A model generated the notes under the pieces. That model ran no database searches. It was not told the origin of the DNA and worked only from the letters and a program-made list of their open reading frames with translations. The translations under genes were made by a program, and so were the position numbers. Source: a virus. Taken from it: a stretch of DNA of 31,272 bases. Each line of letters starts with the position of its first letter. The first letter of the stretch is position 1. The stretch lies in IMG/VR virus record IMGVR_UViG_3300032240_000041, positions 1 through 31,272 of that record. One strand, given 5' to 3'. Shown in pieces: positions 20,492-30,800 of the stretch.

Positions 20492-22162
20492 ATGAGTTTA
20501 AAGCTTGCCGCTCAACACCTTTCATCGCATGGCCGTGGTAATGATTCCACGCTTGTCCACATGTCGCCCCGTGAGGTTAAAAGCCTTAACGACTTGGCAA
20601 TGGCGCATGGCGGTCACTTGACTACCAATCCACATACGGGTTTACCCGAAGCTGGCTTCCTTGAGTCTATCTTGCCTATGGCAGCTGGCTTTGCTCTTGG
20701 CCCAGCTGGATTTGGATTGACAGCAGCAGAAGCTGGAATAGCAAGCGGTGCACTGGGCATGATTATGAACCCCAAGGCTGGCTTAATGGGCGGTTTGATG
20801 GCGGGTTTGGGTGCTTATGGTGGCGCTGGGCTTGGTGAAGCTTTGGCGCAGCAGGGTGTTCAGCAAGCCACTGCTGAAGAGCTGGCTAAAAATCAAGCTT
20901 TGCAGACTGCACAAACACAAGCAGCCCAAACTTTAAACAGCCAATTTGGTAATGTTGCTGCAAACGGAATCCCTGCCGGGCAAACTGATGCTTATATAAA
21001 AGCTGTCCAAGCTGCAAATGCACCCGGCGCAAATTTAATAGAAGCCGCACAAACTAATGCGCTGAACAACTACAACAAACTTGGCTTTATGGATAAGATG
21101 GGGAGAAACTTTGATACCCTGACCTCTCCCGGCGGCGCAAGCGGGTTGTTTGATAAGGTTACCAGTTCGCCCATGAGCTTACTCAAGACGGTCGGTTCTG
21201 CGTTTGCCCCTACCGCTGCTGAAGCTATGCAACCCAAAAAACCAGAAGAAGAGCAAGCCGATGCAAATATGGGTCAGCGCTATGCTTACAGCCCCGGGTA
21301 CACAAATCCAACTCCATACCCTAATGCCATGGGGCGTGAGCAAGTTTATGCAAACCAAACTTATACGCCTATTAGCAATGAGCAGGCTAAGAAAATTTAT
21401 GGTTTTGCCGATGGTGGTGCTACTCCTTCTTATACAGCCGCAGAACCAACGCCACCTATTAGTTCACCCCCGCCTGCTTTTAACATTCCAACTGTAAACA
21501 GCATGGCTGACTTGGTGCGTGCGCCTGAATCACAAGGACTTGTTAACGCATACCTTAACCAACCCAAGCCTGTTGATGTGCAGTCTCAGTACAACGATTA
21601 TTTACAAAGAACTATGGGGTCAACCCCAATGTCTGGAGTAAATTCAGGTGTAACAACTACTACACCCGTAACTAAAGCTGATCCTGATGCTAAATATACC
21701 TACGATGCAAATACGGGAAAATACATCAAAAACCCAAATTATGTAGATCCTAACGCTGTAAAAGCCAAGAAAAAAGGGAGTACCAACACTGGGATTAACA
21801 TGAGTGGCATCCCAAGTTCTACGAACTTCCGAGGTACGGCTGGCATGGCGGAAGGCGGTGTTGCTGATGCTCACTACAACCTTGGCGGTTACTCTGATGG
21901 TGGCAGATTGCTGCGCGGCCCCGGTGATGGTGTGTCCGATTCCATTCCTGCGGTGATTGGGCAAAAGCAACCTGCGCGTTTAGCCGATGGTGAATTTGTT
22001 GTACCTGCACGTATCGTTTCGGAGTTGGGTAATGGCTCAACAGAAGCAGGCGCACGCAAGTTGTACGCAATGATGGACAGAATTCAATCAGCCCGTGGTA
22101 AGACTGTGGGTAAAGGCAAAGTGGCAAAAAACAGTCGTTCTGAAAAATATCTTCCTGCTTAA
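20492..22162 (+). CDS. Internal virion (ejection) protein with GPGDGVSDSIPA end domain
   Basis: 556 residues from ATG 20492 (GAGG at 20483-20486); a longer in-frame start inside the previous gene is unlikely. The N-terminus (MSLKLAAQHLSSHGRGNDST, LVHMSPREVKSLNDLAMAHGG) is conserved in environmental phages. Residues about 67-145 are hydrophobic and Gly/Ala-rich (ILPMAAGFALGPAGFGL, GLMGGLMAGLGAYGG), fit to enter membranes. The middle is disordered (Gln/Ala- and Pro-rich). The end holds GYSDGGRLLRGPGDGVSDSIPA, LADGEFVVPARIVSELGNGS, AGARKLYAMMDRIQ, a conserved domain. FADGG and MAEGG motifs occur. By place and design it is ejected with the DNA. Confidence 0.78.
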   Translation: MSLKLAAQHLSSHGRGNDSTLVHMSPREVKSLNDLAMAHGGHLTTNPHTGLPEAGFLESILPMAAGFALGPAGFGLTAAEAGIASGALGMIMNPKAGLMGGLMAGLGAYGGAGLGEALAQQGVQQATAEELAKNQALQTAQTQAAQTLNSQFGNVAANGIPAGQTDAYIKAVQAANAPGANLIEAAQTNALNNYNKLGFMDKMGRNFDTLTSPGGASGLFDKVTSSPMSLLKTVGSAFAPTAAEAMQPKKPEEEQADANMGQRYAYSPGYTNPTPYPNAMGREQVYANQTYTPISNEQAKKIYGFADGGATPSYTAAEPTPPISSPPPAFNIPTVNSMADLVRAPESQGLVNAYLNQPKPVDVQSQYNDYLQRTMGSTPMSGVNSGVTTTTPVTKADPDAKYTYDANTGKYIKNPNYVDPNAVKAKKKGSTNTGINMSGIPSSTNFRGTAGMAEGGVADAHYNLGGYSDGGRLLRGPGDGVSDSIPAVIGQKQPARLADGEFVVPARIVSELGNGSTEAGARKLYAMMDRIQSARGKTVGKGKVAKNSRSEKYLPA

Positions 22163-22164
22163 TC

Positions 22165-22572
22165 ATGCCGTTGTACCAAATCAACCCAAGAGAGTTGCCA
22201 GAAGTTTGGCCTATTGCCGCTTCGCTTATTCAAAAAGCGATTGACTTAGACCCAACAGCTACGACAATTCAACACGTTGAGTACAGCATTAGAACTGGAA
22301 AAATGTTTCTCTTGGTATGGGAAGAACCCGGTGAGGGAATTACCGGTGCTTGCACAGTAGAGTTTTGGGATTTACCAATGGAGCGCATGGCTCATGTGAG
22401 TCTTATGGGCGGCAAAGGTATCGTAAGAAAACATGTTTTCGAGGAAGCCATGAAGTGGATGCGATTGCATGGCGCTACAAAAGCGCAGTGTTTTGCCCAA
22501 GGAACTCTTCCACAAATGTATGAAAAGATGGGCATGGAAAATACTCATCAAGTAATGAGGATTAAGTTATGA
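22165..22572 (+). CDS. GNAT-like protein, T7 gp13-type
   Basis: 135 residues, starting 2 nt after the previous stop. YQINPRELPEVWPIAASLIQKAI, MFLLVWEEPGEGITGACTVEF and the strand-helix FEEAMKWMRLHGATKAQCFA followed by MYEKMGMENTHQVM follow the order of a shortened GNAT acyltransferase fold. T7 gp13 and its relatives, needed to assemble the internal core and encoded next to ejection proteins, look like this. A clear Q/R-x-x-G-x-G/A acetyl-CoA loop is not visible, although GGKGIVRKHV sits near the expected place, so activity is doubtful. Its stop overlaps the next start (ATGA). Confidence 0.78.
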   Translation: MPLYQINPRELPEVWPIAASLIQKAIDLDPTATTIQHVEYSIRTGKMFLLVWEEPGEGITGACTVEFWDLPMERMAHVSLMGGKGIVRKHVFEEAMKWMRLHGATKAQCFAQGTLPQMYEKMGMENTHQVMRIKL

Positions 22573-24833
22573 ATTTACTGGACGCAAAGCGCAAACTTCT
22601 TCCCTTGAGTGGGTACATGGGTGATAGCGGCGGTGGTGGTGGGGGCAGCGCAAATCAAACCCAAACTACAACTGCTGAGTTGCCAGAATGGGCACGCCCG
22701 TACGCAAAGAATATCCTTGCCCAAGGTTCTGCGCTTACCGATATTAACCAAAATCCATATAAGCAATACGGCGCAAACCGCATTGCTGGGTTCTCCCCTA
22801 TGCAGATGCAGTCATATCAAAACGCTGCAAATATGGATGCAGGCCCTCAAGGTTTTCAAGAACAAGTTGGTCAGTATATGTCTCCCTACATGCAGAATGT
22901 GGTGGACGTCCAAAAACGCGGAGCTATTCGGGATTACCAAGTTGGTAACACCATGCAACAGGCGCAGGCTACACAGGCTGGCGCTTTTGGCGGTGGACGC
23001 GAAGCCATTCAACGTGCAGAACGTGAACGCGGTTTGATGGGTACTTTGGGTAGTATCCAAGCCCAAGGATCACAAGCTGCGTATGACCAAGCGGCAAATC
23101 AATTCCGCCAAGGTATTCAACAAAACTTGGGTATCAACCAGTTGCAGAACCAATACGGTAGCCAGATGCAACAGCAAGCCCAGCGTCCGTTGGATATGGC
23201 GTATCAAGACTTCTTGAATCAACAGAACTACCCCTACAAGCAGTTGGGCTTCATGTCTGACTTGGTGCGTGGTTTGCCTTTGGGCCAGAAATCTACAAGC
23301 AGTGTTTACGACCAAGGCCCCGGCATAGTGCAGACTTTGGCTGGTCTGGGTGGCGCTGCTTACGGTTTTGGTAAATCAGGACTCTTCGGTAAAGAGGGTG
23401 GCCTGATGACCTCGCACGCCGAAGGCGGGCAAATCGAAGACGAAGAGCCAGTCATTCGCTACGCTGACGGTGGCGTAACAAGCCCACAGAATGTTGAGAA
23501 TATTCTCCCTAAGTTGAGCGATCAGCAATTACGACAAGCCAAGGAAGCGGCTTTGAACCGTCGTGATGTTGTAGAAGCTCAGATGATTGATGCAGAGATG
23601 GCTGAACGTGCCTCTATCCGTGGCGGGTTGGGCGGCGCATTTAATCAAATCCCTCAAGACCAGCAAGAACAAATGATGGCTGGCGGCGGCATTGTCGCAT
23701 TCGCTCCCGGCGGCGTCACGTACAAAAAACAATTTGAAAGTAGCATGGAGACTTTAAAAGGTCTATCTGGGCAGCAGCCTGAACCATTAACGCCTGAACA
23801 ATATGAGCAAGGTGTTACTTCTCGTCAACCAATGCTTGAAAGAATATACGGCCAAGATATTACAAAACCATATTTGGAAGAAACCAAAACCAAAAGAATG
23901 GGGTTAGCGGATCAACTGGAAAAAGACAAAGGGCTTGCTTTTGCCATGGCAAGTTTGGGCATGTTGGCCCGCAAAAGAACACCGGGTGAAAGCCAGAAAA
24001 ACCAACTTATATCTGGGTTGGGTGAAGCTGGACAACAGTTTGCCGGTGAAGTTGGAAAACTTCAAAGAGATAGCAGAGAGGCTGATGACAAACTTCGTCA
24101 ATCTGAAATCTTATTGGCTACCGCACAGCAGCAGCGTAAAGAAGGCATGGCTAACAAAGCCATGTCTTTGGAAGACAAAGCTGATGACAAACGCCAAGAC
24201 GCATTCAAAACAAAAGCGGCTATACAAGAGAAAGTTGCTCAACTCCAAAGTGGTTTGGCCAGCACAGAAATGCAAGGCGAAAATGCGCTCAAGGTTGCAG
24301 GCATACACGCTGCTGTTCAGCGTGAAATGATGAATAAACCCGGTGAGATCGAGCGTATGATGTCTGAAGTTGACGCTATTCGTACTGGTAAAAAATCATT
24401 CCAAGGTAAAACTGGCGAAGAAGGTGCCAAAGCTTACCAAGATACACTTGGTCAAGTCGGTGCAGCACGTTACGGCGCTAAATACACTGGCCCAGATACA
24501 AGCTTTGCAAATGATGCTAAATTCCAAGCTGAGTTGGATAAACGAACTGCTTTATTGGTTTTGCAAAAACAAAAACCAAATATCACACCTGCTGAGTTAG
24601 ACTCGATAAACGCAAGGATAGATACTGAACGACAAAGGCTCATAGAAGAATGGAGACAAACCCATGGTTCTGGAGTTACATCAAAAACCTCTGGTGCTAC
24701 TGGAGCCCCAGCTACTGGAGCACCAGCTCCTTCAAATGCACCAGTTAAAGTAACAACTCAAGAACAATATATGTCGCTTCCATCAGGAACTACTTTTTTA
24801 GCTCCTGATGGTTCAGTTCGTACCAAACCATAA
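22569..24833 (+). CDS. Large internal virion (ejection) protein
   Basis: 754 residues. A Gly-rich hinge (GDSGGGGGGSANQ) near the start is followed by TTTAELPEWARPYAKNILAQ, a well-known opening of this phage group. Residues about 75-250 are Gln/Ala-rich helices (MQQAQATQAGAFGGGREAIQ, GSQMQQQAQRP), with NYPYKQLGFMSDLVRGLP. Residues about 250-400 are a linker with HAEGGQ, RYADGGV, AGGGIVAFAPGGV. Residues about 430-660 are a charged coiled coil (QQRKEGMANKAMSLEDKADD). The last 50 residues are Pro/Ala/Thr-rich. Such long helical proteins form the internal core or tail extension during ejection. No catalytic motif is seen. Confidence 0.75.
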   Translation: MNLLDAKRKLLPLSGYMGDSGGGGGGSANQTQTTTAELPEWARPYAKNILAQGSALTDINQNPYKQYGANRIAGFSPMQMQSYQNAANMDAGPQGFQEQVGQYMSPYMQNVVDVQKRGAIRDYQVGNTMQQAQATQAGAFGGGREAIQRAERERGLMGTLGSIQAQGSQAAYDQAANQFRQGIQQNLGINQLQNQYGSQMQQQAQRPLDMAYQDFLNQQNYPYKQLGFMSDLVRGLPLGQKSTSSVYDQGPGIVQTLAGLGGAAYGFGKSGLFGKEGGLMTSHAEGGQIEDEEPVIRYADGGVTSPQNVENILPKLSDQQLRQAKEAALNRRDVVEAQMIDAEMAERASIRGGLGGAFNQIPQDQQEQMMAGGGIVAFAPGGVTYKKQFESSMETLKGLSGQQPEPLTPEQYEQGVTSRQPMLERIYGQDITKPYLEETKTKRMGLADQLEKDKGLAFAMASLGMLARKRTPGESQKNQLISGLGEAGQQFAGEVGKLQRDSREADDKLRQSEILLATAQQQRKEGMANKAMSLEDKADDKRQDAFKTKAAIQEKVAQLQSGLASTEMQGENALKVAGIHAAVQREMMNKPGEIERMMSEVDAIRTGKKSFQGKTGEEGAKAYQDTLGQVGAARYGAKYTGPDTSFANDAKFQAELDKRTALLVLQKQKPNITPAELDSINARIDTERQRLIEEWRQTHGSGVTSKTSGATGAPATGAPAPSNAPVKVTTQEQYMSLPSGTTFLAPDGSVRTKP

Positions 24834-24841
24834 AACATATC

Positions 24842-27800
24842 ATGGCAAAAGACTGGTGGGAATCTGCGCCATTAGCGCAAGAACAATCAGGAAACTGGTG
24901 GGAATCTGCGCCGTTAGCACAGGAAAAACCTAAAGAGGATGCTGGCCTCATAGGTTCTTTTACTTCTGCGCTAAAAGAACGTGCTGCTACTGCAATACCA
25001 GCAGCTAAACTCTATACAGGTATGGGGGATCAAGAGCAAGCAACAAAAGAATTGTTGCAAGCCAAGAAAGATTCTGATGACGCATACAAACAAGTTGAGT
25101 TCAGCGACATTGGTGATTCGTTCAAAGCTGGTAAATATGGCGAAGCCCTAGACAGAACCTTTGAAAAGTTTAAAGAAGTTGCTGGTTCTTCGCTGGGTAC
25201 TATGGCTCCAGCTATGGTTGCCGGTGCTGCTGGTGCTGCCGGTGCTGCTATTGCTGCTCCTGCGGCTATACCTGCCGCTGCTGTTGGTACTGCCGCCTTT
25301 GGTCTTACTGCTCTTGGTTCTTACATTGCCGACAACATCGGTCGCCAAAAAGAAGAGCAACAGCAACGTGGCGAAGAAAAACAAGACATCAACCGCCTAA
25401 CCGCGACAGCCGCAGCCGCTGGCCAAACAGCGTTGGATATTTTTGGGTTCAAGTTTTTCAAACCCCTTGGTGCATTGGTCGGCATAGAAGGCAAAACATC
25501 TGCTGAGAAAGCGGCGATGGAAATTGTCGAAGCTGCTACAAAACCTAAAGCCTATCGACGTGCAGTTGCTCTTGGTACAGCAGAAGGCATTGCGTTTGAA
25601 GTACCGCAAGAGGTAGCTCAACAAGTATTAGAGCGCTGGCAAGCAGGGTTACCACTTGATCCATTTTCTGACCCAGATGCAGCCAAAGAATATATGGAAG
25701 CTGCTGGCGGTGCTTTGCTGCTTGGCGGCCCTATGGGAGCATATAGTAAGGTTAGAGAGACTGCTATTGCTCGTGGTTCCCCTGAAGGTCAAGCTATTCT
25801 TAAGAAACCGACAGAGGGTTCTATATACGAAAGAATGTCCAAAGGAGAAAAAAATGTCTCTGAACCTGACACAGGCACAGCTGGAATCAGCACTGAGATG
25901 GCTGGACAGTCCGATACAGGAACCACCTCCACAGGAGCTGGAGAGACTGACGCAGGTAGAGTGGTATCTACTGGACAGGATGTTTCAGCAACTACTACGG
26001 GAGCGAGAAATAAACCCGCTTCATTAGAAGCCTACGGCGATTTTGTACGCCAATACACAGACTTACGGGATGAGTACAACTCATTACCGGCAGGTGTAAT
26101 TGACCAAACGGGCATGAATCAGCGTAAGTTGATTTTGAAAGACTTGGCCAGCGTCATCGACGAAAACATGGGTTTGATCGGCAATAAAGGCGTAGCTGCT
26201 CAACTCAAGAACCCAGTATTCGACGGGACGAAAGTTCTTACTCGCATAGGCGAAAGAATCGGTCAGACCCATGCAATGCAGGGTGATCTCTTTGGTACGT
26301 TCCAAGGCGCTGCCCGCCGTGCCAAAAATGCTATGTCGTTGGCTGGCCAAGACACAAATAAGGCTGTAGAAATACTGGAACAAAGAAGGGCTGAAACCCA
26401 GCAAAAAATTGACTCCGGCGGCTACACAGATGAGGACATCATAAGATTGCGTCCTGCTGGTATGTCTGCGGGCCAAGCGCTCAAGAACAGAGACGTTATC
26501 CTGCAAGAGTTGTCACAACGCACAAATGCTGAAGTTGACCAAGCAGTTGATATATTGAAGAAACAAACCGGCCAGCCCCGTGCGATGCAGGGTGATCTGT
26601 TTGAGAAGAAGAAACCTTTAACGCCGGATCAAATGTATTTTGGTCAAGAAGAAGCAAACTTAACCGCTAAAGCTGAAGATGCCCAAGCAAGGGCGGATGA
26701 AGAACAAGCTAAAGTTGACAGCGTTAAGGAAAAGATCGCTCGCGGTGTATCTATGGATCCAAAACTTGTAGATATTTTGGTGGAGCAAACAGCTTGGTTT
26801 CAAGGAGAAGCAGATAAAGCCAAAGTTAAATTAGAACAAGTTCGTGAGCACTTACGTGAAATTGGTCATCCCCGATTTACAAAAACATCGGGTACTCCTC
26901 GTGCAACGCAGGGTGAGCTTTTCAATACAGACGAAATCCAAAAAGAAAATGCCAAAGCAGTAGCAGAAAATAGAGCGGGCCAAGAAAAAACAAAACCTAT
27001 AACCCGGGAAGCAAAACCCCCCGTAGATGAATTTGCTGACTTGGCAGAAGAAACAACTGCTGAACCTGTTCGTCAGGGTGCGCCACCCCCAGAGAAAGGC
27101 GTTAAAGCTCCTAGCCTAGCAGAAGAAATTGACCATGTACGCCGTACTCCAGAAGGTCAATTGATTTCTTCGTTCTTTGATGCAATTGAGCCGCAGAATC
27201 AAAACAAAGACGAAAAAGCCCGCCACGACAATTCCAAGAACACAGCAGCAAATGAGTTGCTGGAGTTTGATATTACGCACCCCAAGGAAGCTACTTCTGA
27301 AGGTGTTGGCACTGCACTCAAGTACCTTACCGACAGAGTTGGTGGGCTTGATAAATTACGCGAAATGATTGGTGCGTTACAAAGCGCTGCTGCCGGTGCG
27401 CAATCAGCCATATTCCAGAAGTATGGTTTACCTGATCTATCTACTCGACGTGGCATAGATAAGTTCAGTGGTGAAGTGCAGGAGTACTTCAAACAAAGAA
27501 CCGCTACTGGTGAAGGCATACCTACTCGTCTGCCCGGTGTTAAATCTCCTGTTACTGGTGGGACAGTTTATTCAGAAAAGTTTTCACAAGACGTAAGTGA
27601 AGCCCAGCAGTTTGAAACCCCTCAAGGTGAAAAACCCCGCAAGCCAAGTATGGCATCAAGGGTTAAAGAGTACGTACTTGCAGACAGTAAAATTTATGCG
27701 GCGATGTTGGCATTGCGCCAAGCGATTGAGTCCAGAAAACTGTCCCCACAAATACTTGCGGCAAAAACGTATTTTGATAACCTGAATCGTTCTACCGTTG

Positions 27801-30800
27801 GTGACGCATTAAGAGACGTTGCTTTTGATATTGCCTACAACGAAGGCGCTAACACTACGTTCTACGGAGAAGGCGGAGAGTATGCACGTCACTTTAAAGA
27901 GTGGATTGACGCAAACTTAGACCCTGCAACAGTAGAACTTGTTAACGAACTCATCGCAGATCACAAAGCTACGCTTGAGGCAAATGAAAAGTTTGACACA
28001 GCAAAAACTAAATACAACGAAGACTTAGATGCCTATGCTGAAAAGCAGCGCAAAGAAGCTGAAAAGATCTCAGGTAAAAAGATTGCCAAGGCTCCTACAG
28101 AACGCCACAGAAATATCAGTGAGCGTCTGAAAGAAACCGAAGCCGGAGAAACTGAGGAGACCAAAGACGTTGAGGTGAGCAAGAAGGGCTTGCCCACGGT
28201 GCAGGGGTTGTATGAAGTACATCCTGCCATTCGCCGTGCCATTGAGGAAGGTGATACCAATAAGGCTCTGACTTTGATGTCTGAAGCCAAGGGCAATCCG
28301 TACTATGCTGCTCTGGCCAAACGTATGTTGGAAGCGGGCATAACTGCCAAGACGACTGTGATTGGCGCGGATGAACTTGTACCTTTGTCTGGCGGTAAAG
28401 AAACTGTAGCCTTGCTGCGTAACTTCACAGACGCATTGAGGGACACGGTTGTCAACCTGTATCCGCAAGACCAGCACGCAACTTTAATATCAGCGCTTCG
28501 CTCAAACAACCTGCGCGATATTACAGGCGCAATTGGTCGTATCCAGTCTGAAATAAAAGATATGGATATTACCGAAGGTCAGAAAGAGTTGATTGACGAT
28601 GCCATCAACCTGTTAAATAAACAGTTTGCGTGGCGGGGTAAGTATGACCCAGCCACTGACGAAATAATGATGCGGTCAGGCTCGGGCATTACAAACCACT
28701 TGTTCTTGCACGAAGCCTTACACGCTGCCCTTTCGCACATCATTGATAACGCTGATAGCTTGCAAGGCATCCAACGCCAAGGCTATGACCAGCTTGTTAA
28801 GTTGTATGACCATGCCAAGGGTGTTTTGGCTACAGAAGGATTGACTGAGACAAACTTATATGGACTTAACGACATACATGAGTTCATCTCTGAAGCTCTG
28901 ACCAACCCAGTATTCCAAGCCAAGTTGCGGGCAATTCGTTTCCAAGCAGCGCCGTTCTCTTTGTTTACAGAGTTCACCAAGGCGTTGCGTAAGTTGTTCG
29001 GTATCAAAGAAGGTTACGAAAGCAATGTCTTGAACGAGACTATTCTTTCTGCCGATGCAATGATGCTGGGTGGTGTTACAAATAAGAGCAGCATCACCGG
29101 CGCATCTGGGCCAAAGGCTATGGCGGGGGCAGTTGTTCCACGGGTACTCCCCGGTGGCAGGCCCAACACACCGACCATGATTAAACACATGATGACATCC
29201 AGATCGTGGAATGAAGTTAAAGGAAATTGGCCGCTGTTCTACGCAAACTTAAAAGCCAACCTGCGCCCAATAGCGTTGGGCACGCTGACTACACGTCAGA
29301 TTGCAGACTTGGTGAACAAACGTCTGCCACAGTTGGATAACTTTGTCCGGGTGACTGAAGAGTTCCTCGCCCGCAAGAATAGTATCTTGCAAGAATCAGG
29401 CGATATATCTAAAAATTGGGAACGCTTGCAGTCTAAAAATTATGAGATGTCTCGTAAGTTGGCTGCTGTCATGCACGCAGCCACGCTCAGTGAGTTTGAT
29501 CCTGACCCTAGAGTAAATAATGATATTGCGGCCATAAATGCAAATACAGATTTAATAGAAATGTGGAAGGGTCTTAGCCCTGAAGCACAAAAGATTTACC
29601 GCCAAGCTAGAGACTTCTTTGACCGTAGGTACGAGGAATACAAAAACTTGTTGGATAAACGCATAGATGATATGGGTGACTTTGATGTACCCCAAGCAAC
29701 TATTACTAAGATACGAAAAGAATTTGAACAAGCAAAACGCAAAGGGCCTTACTTCCCGTTAATGCGCCATGGTCGATTCTGGTATCAAGTTGGCAAAGGC
29801 GCTAGTCGTGAATACTACATGTTTGAGTCTTTTGGTCAACAACAAGCACATATCAAAGAGCGCTTGGAGCAAAACCCAGAGTTGGCTGATTCATTGATGC
29901 AGGGCGATCAATACCAACAGCAGATGGATATGCACGCCAAAGAATCTGTTTTCTTAAAGTCTGCGTTTGATGCTATTGACAATTCAAATATGTTTGATAA
30001 GCAGGCTTTAAAGGATTCGCTTTATCAAACATGGTTGTCCAATCAACCAGAAAGCAGCTTCCGCACTCAATTTATGCACCGAAAGAAAATTGCTGGGTAT
30101 TCTGAAGATGCCTTACGTAATTTTGCTGGGTCATCGTTTCACATGGCGTATCAGCTTTCTCGCTTTGAATACTCCCCTGAAATGTTTTCGCAAATACGAG
30201 CCGCACGCTCACAGTTAAAAAAACGCTTTGATGTTAAAGATCGCGCAGATTTGGCTGTAGCTATAGAAAACAACGAGTTAAGCGACTACGTCAAAGAGAT
30301 GGAAAAGCGTCTGTCTTTGATGATGAACCCAACCGACATTGGTGTCATACCTTCTGTCTTGTCCAACGTGGGTTTCATTTGGTACTTAACCGCGCCCGCC
30401 TCGGCAATCGTCAACGTGGTGGGCGGTATGGTTATTGGCTTACCAACTTTGATTGGCCAACAAGTAAAACTCAACCCCAATATGTCATACACCAAGGCTA
30501 CGTTGAATGCGCTAGCCAGTATGAAAACGGTGGCTGGACAGATCATGGCCACAGGGTTTGGCTTAGAACATGGAGAACGCTTGCGGGACAATAGACTTTT
30601 ATTCCCGTCTATGGAACGATCTACCAGTATGAGTGATGTAGACAGAGACGCATATAACAAGTTTGTGGCTGACGGCCTGATTGATATAACTGGAACTTAT
30701 GACCAGTCTGGTTTGGCCGCATCACCAACAGAAACTTACACCGGCGCACGTCATCGTACCATGCAGGCATTGACTGCTTTGTTCCACAATGCTGAAAAGT

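Noticed and set aside
25148-25400. Open frames of 78-79 codons on both strands within the giant gene
   Set aside because: They come from GCT/GCC-rich Ala/Gly coding sequence; products are Leu- or Ser-rich shadows.
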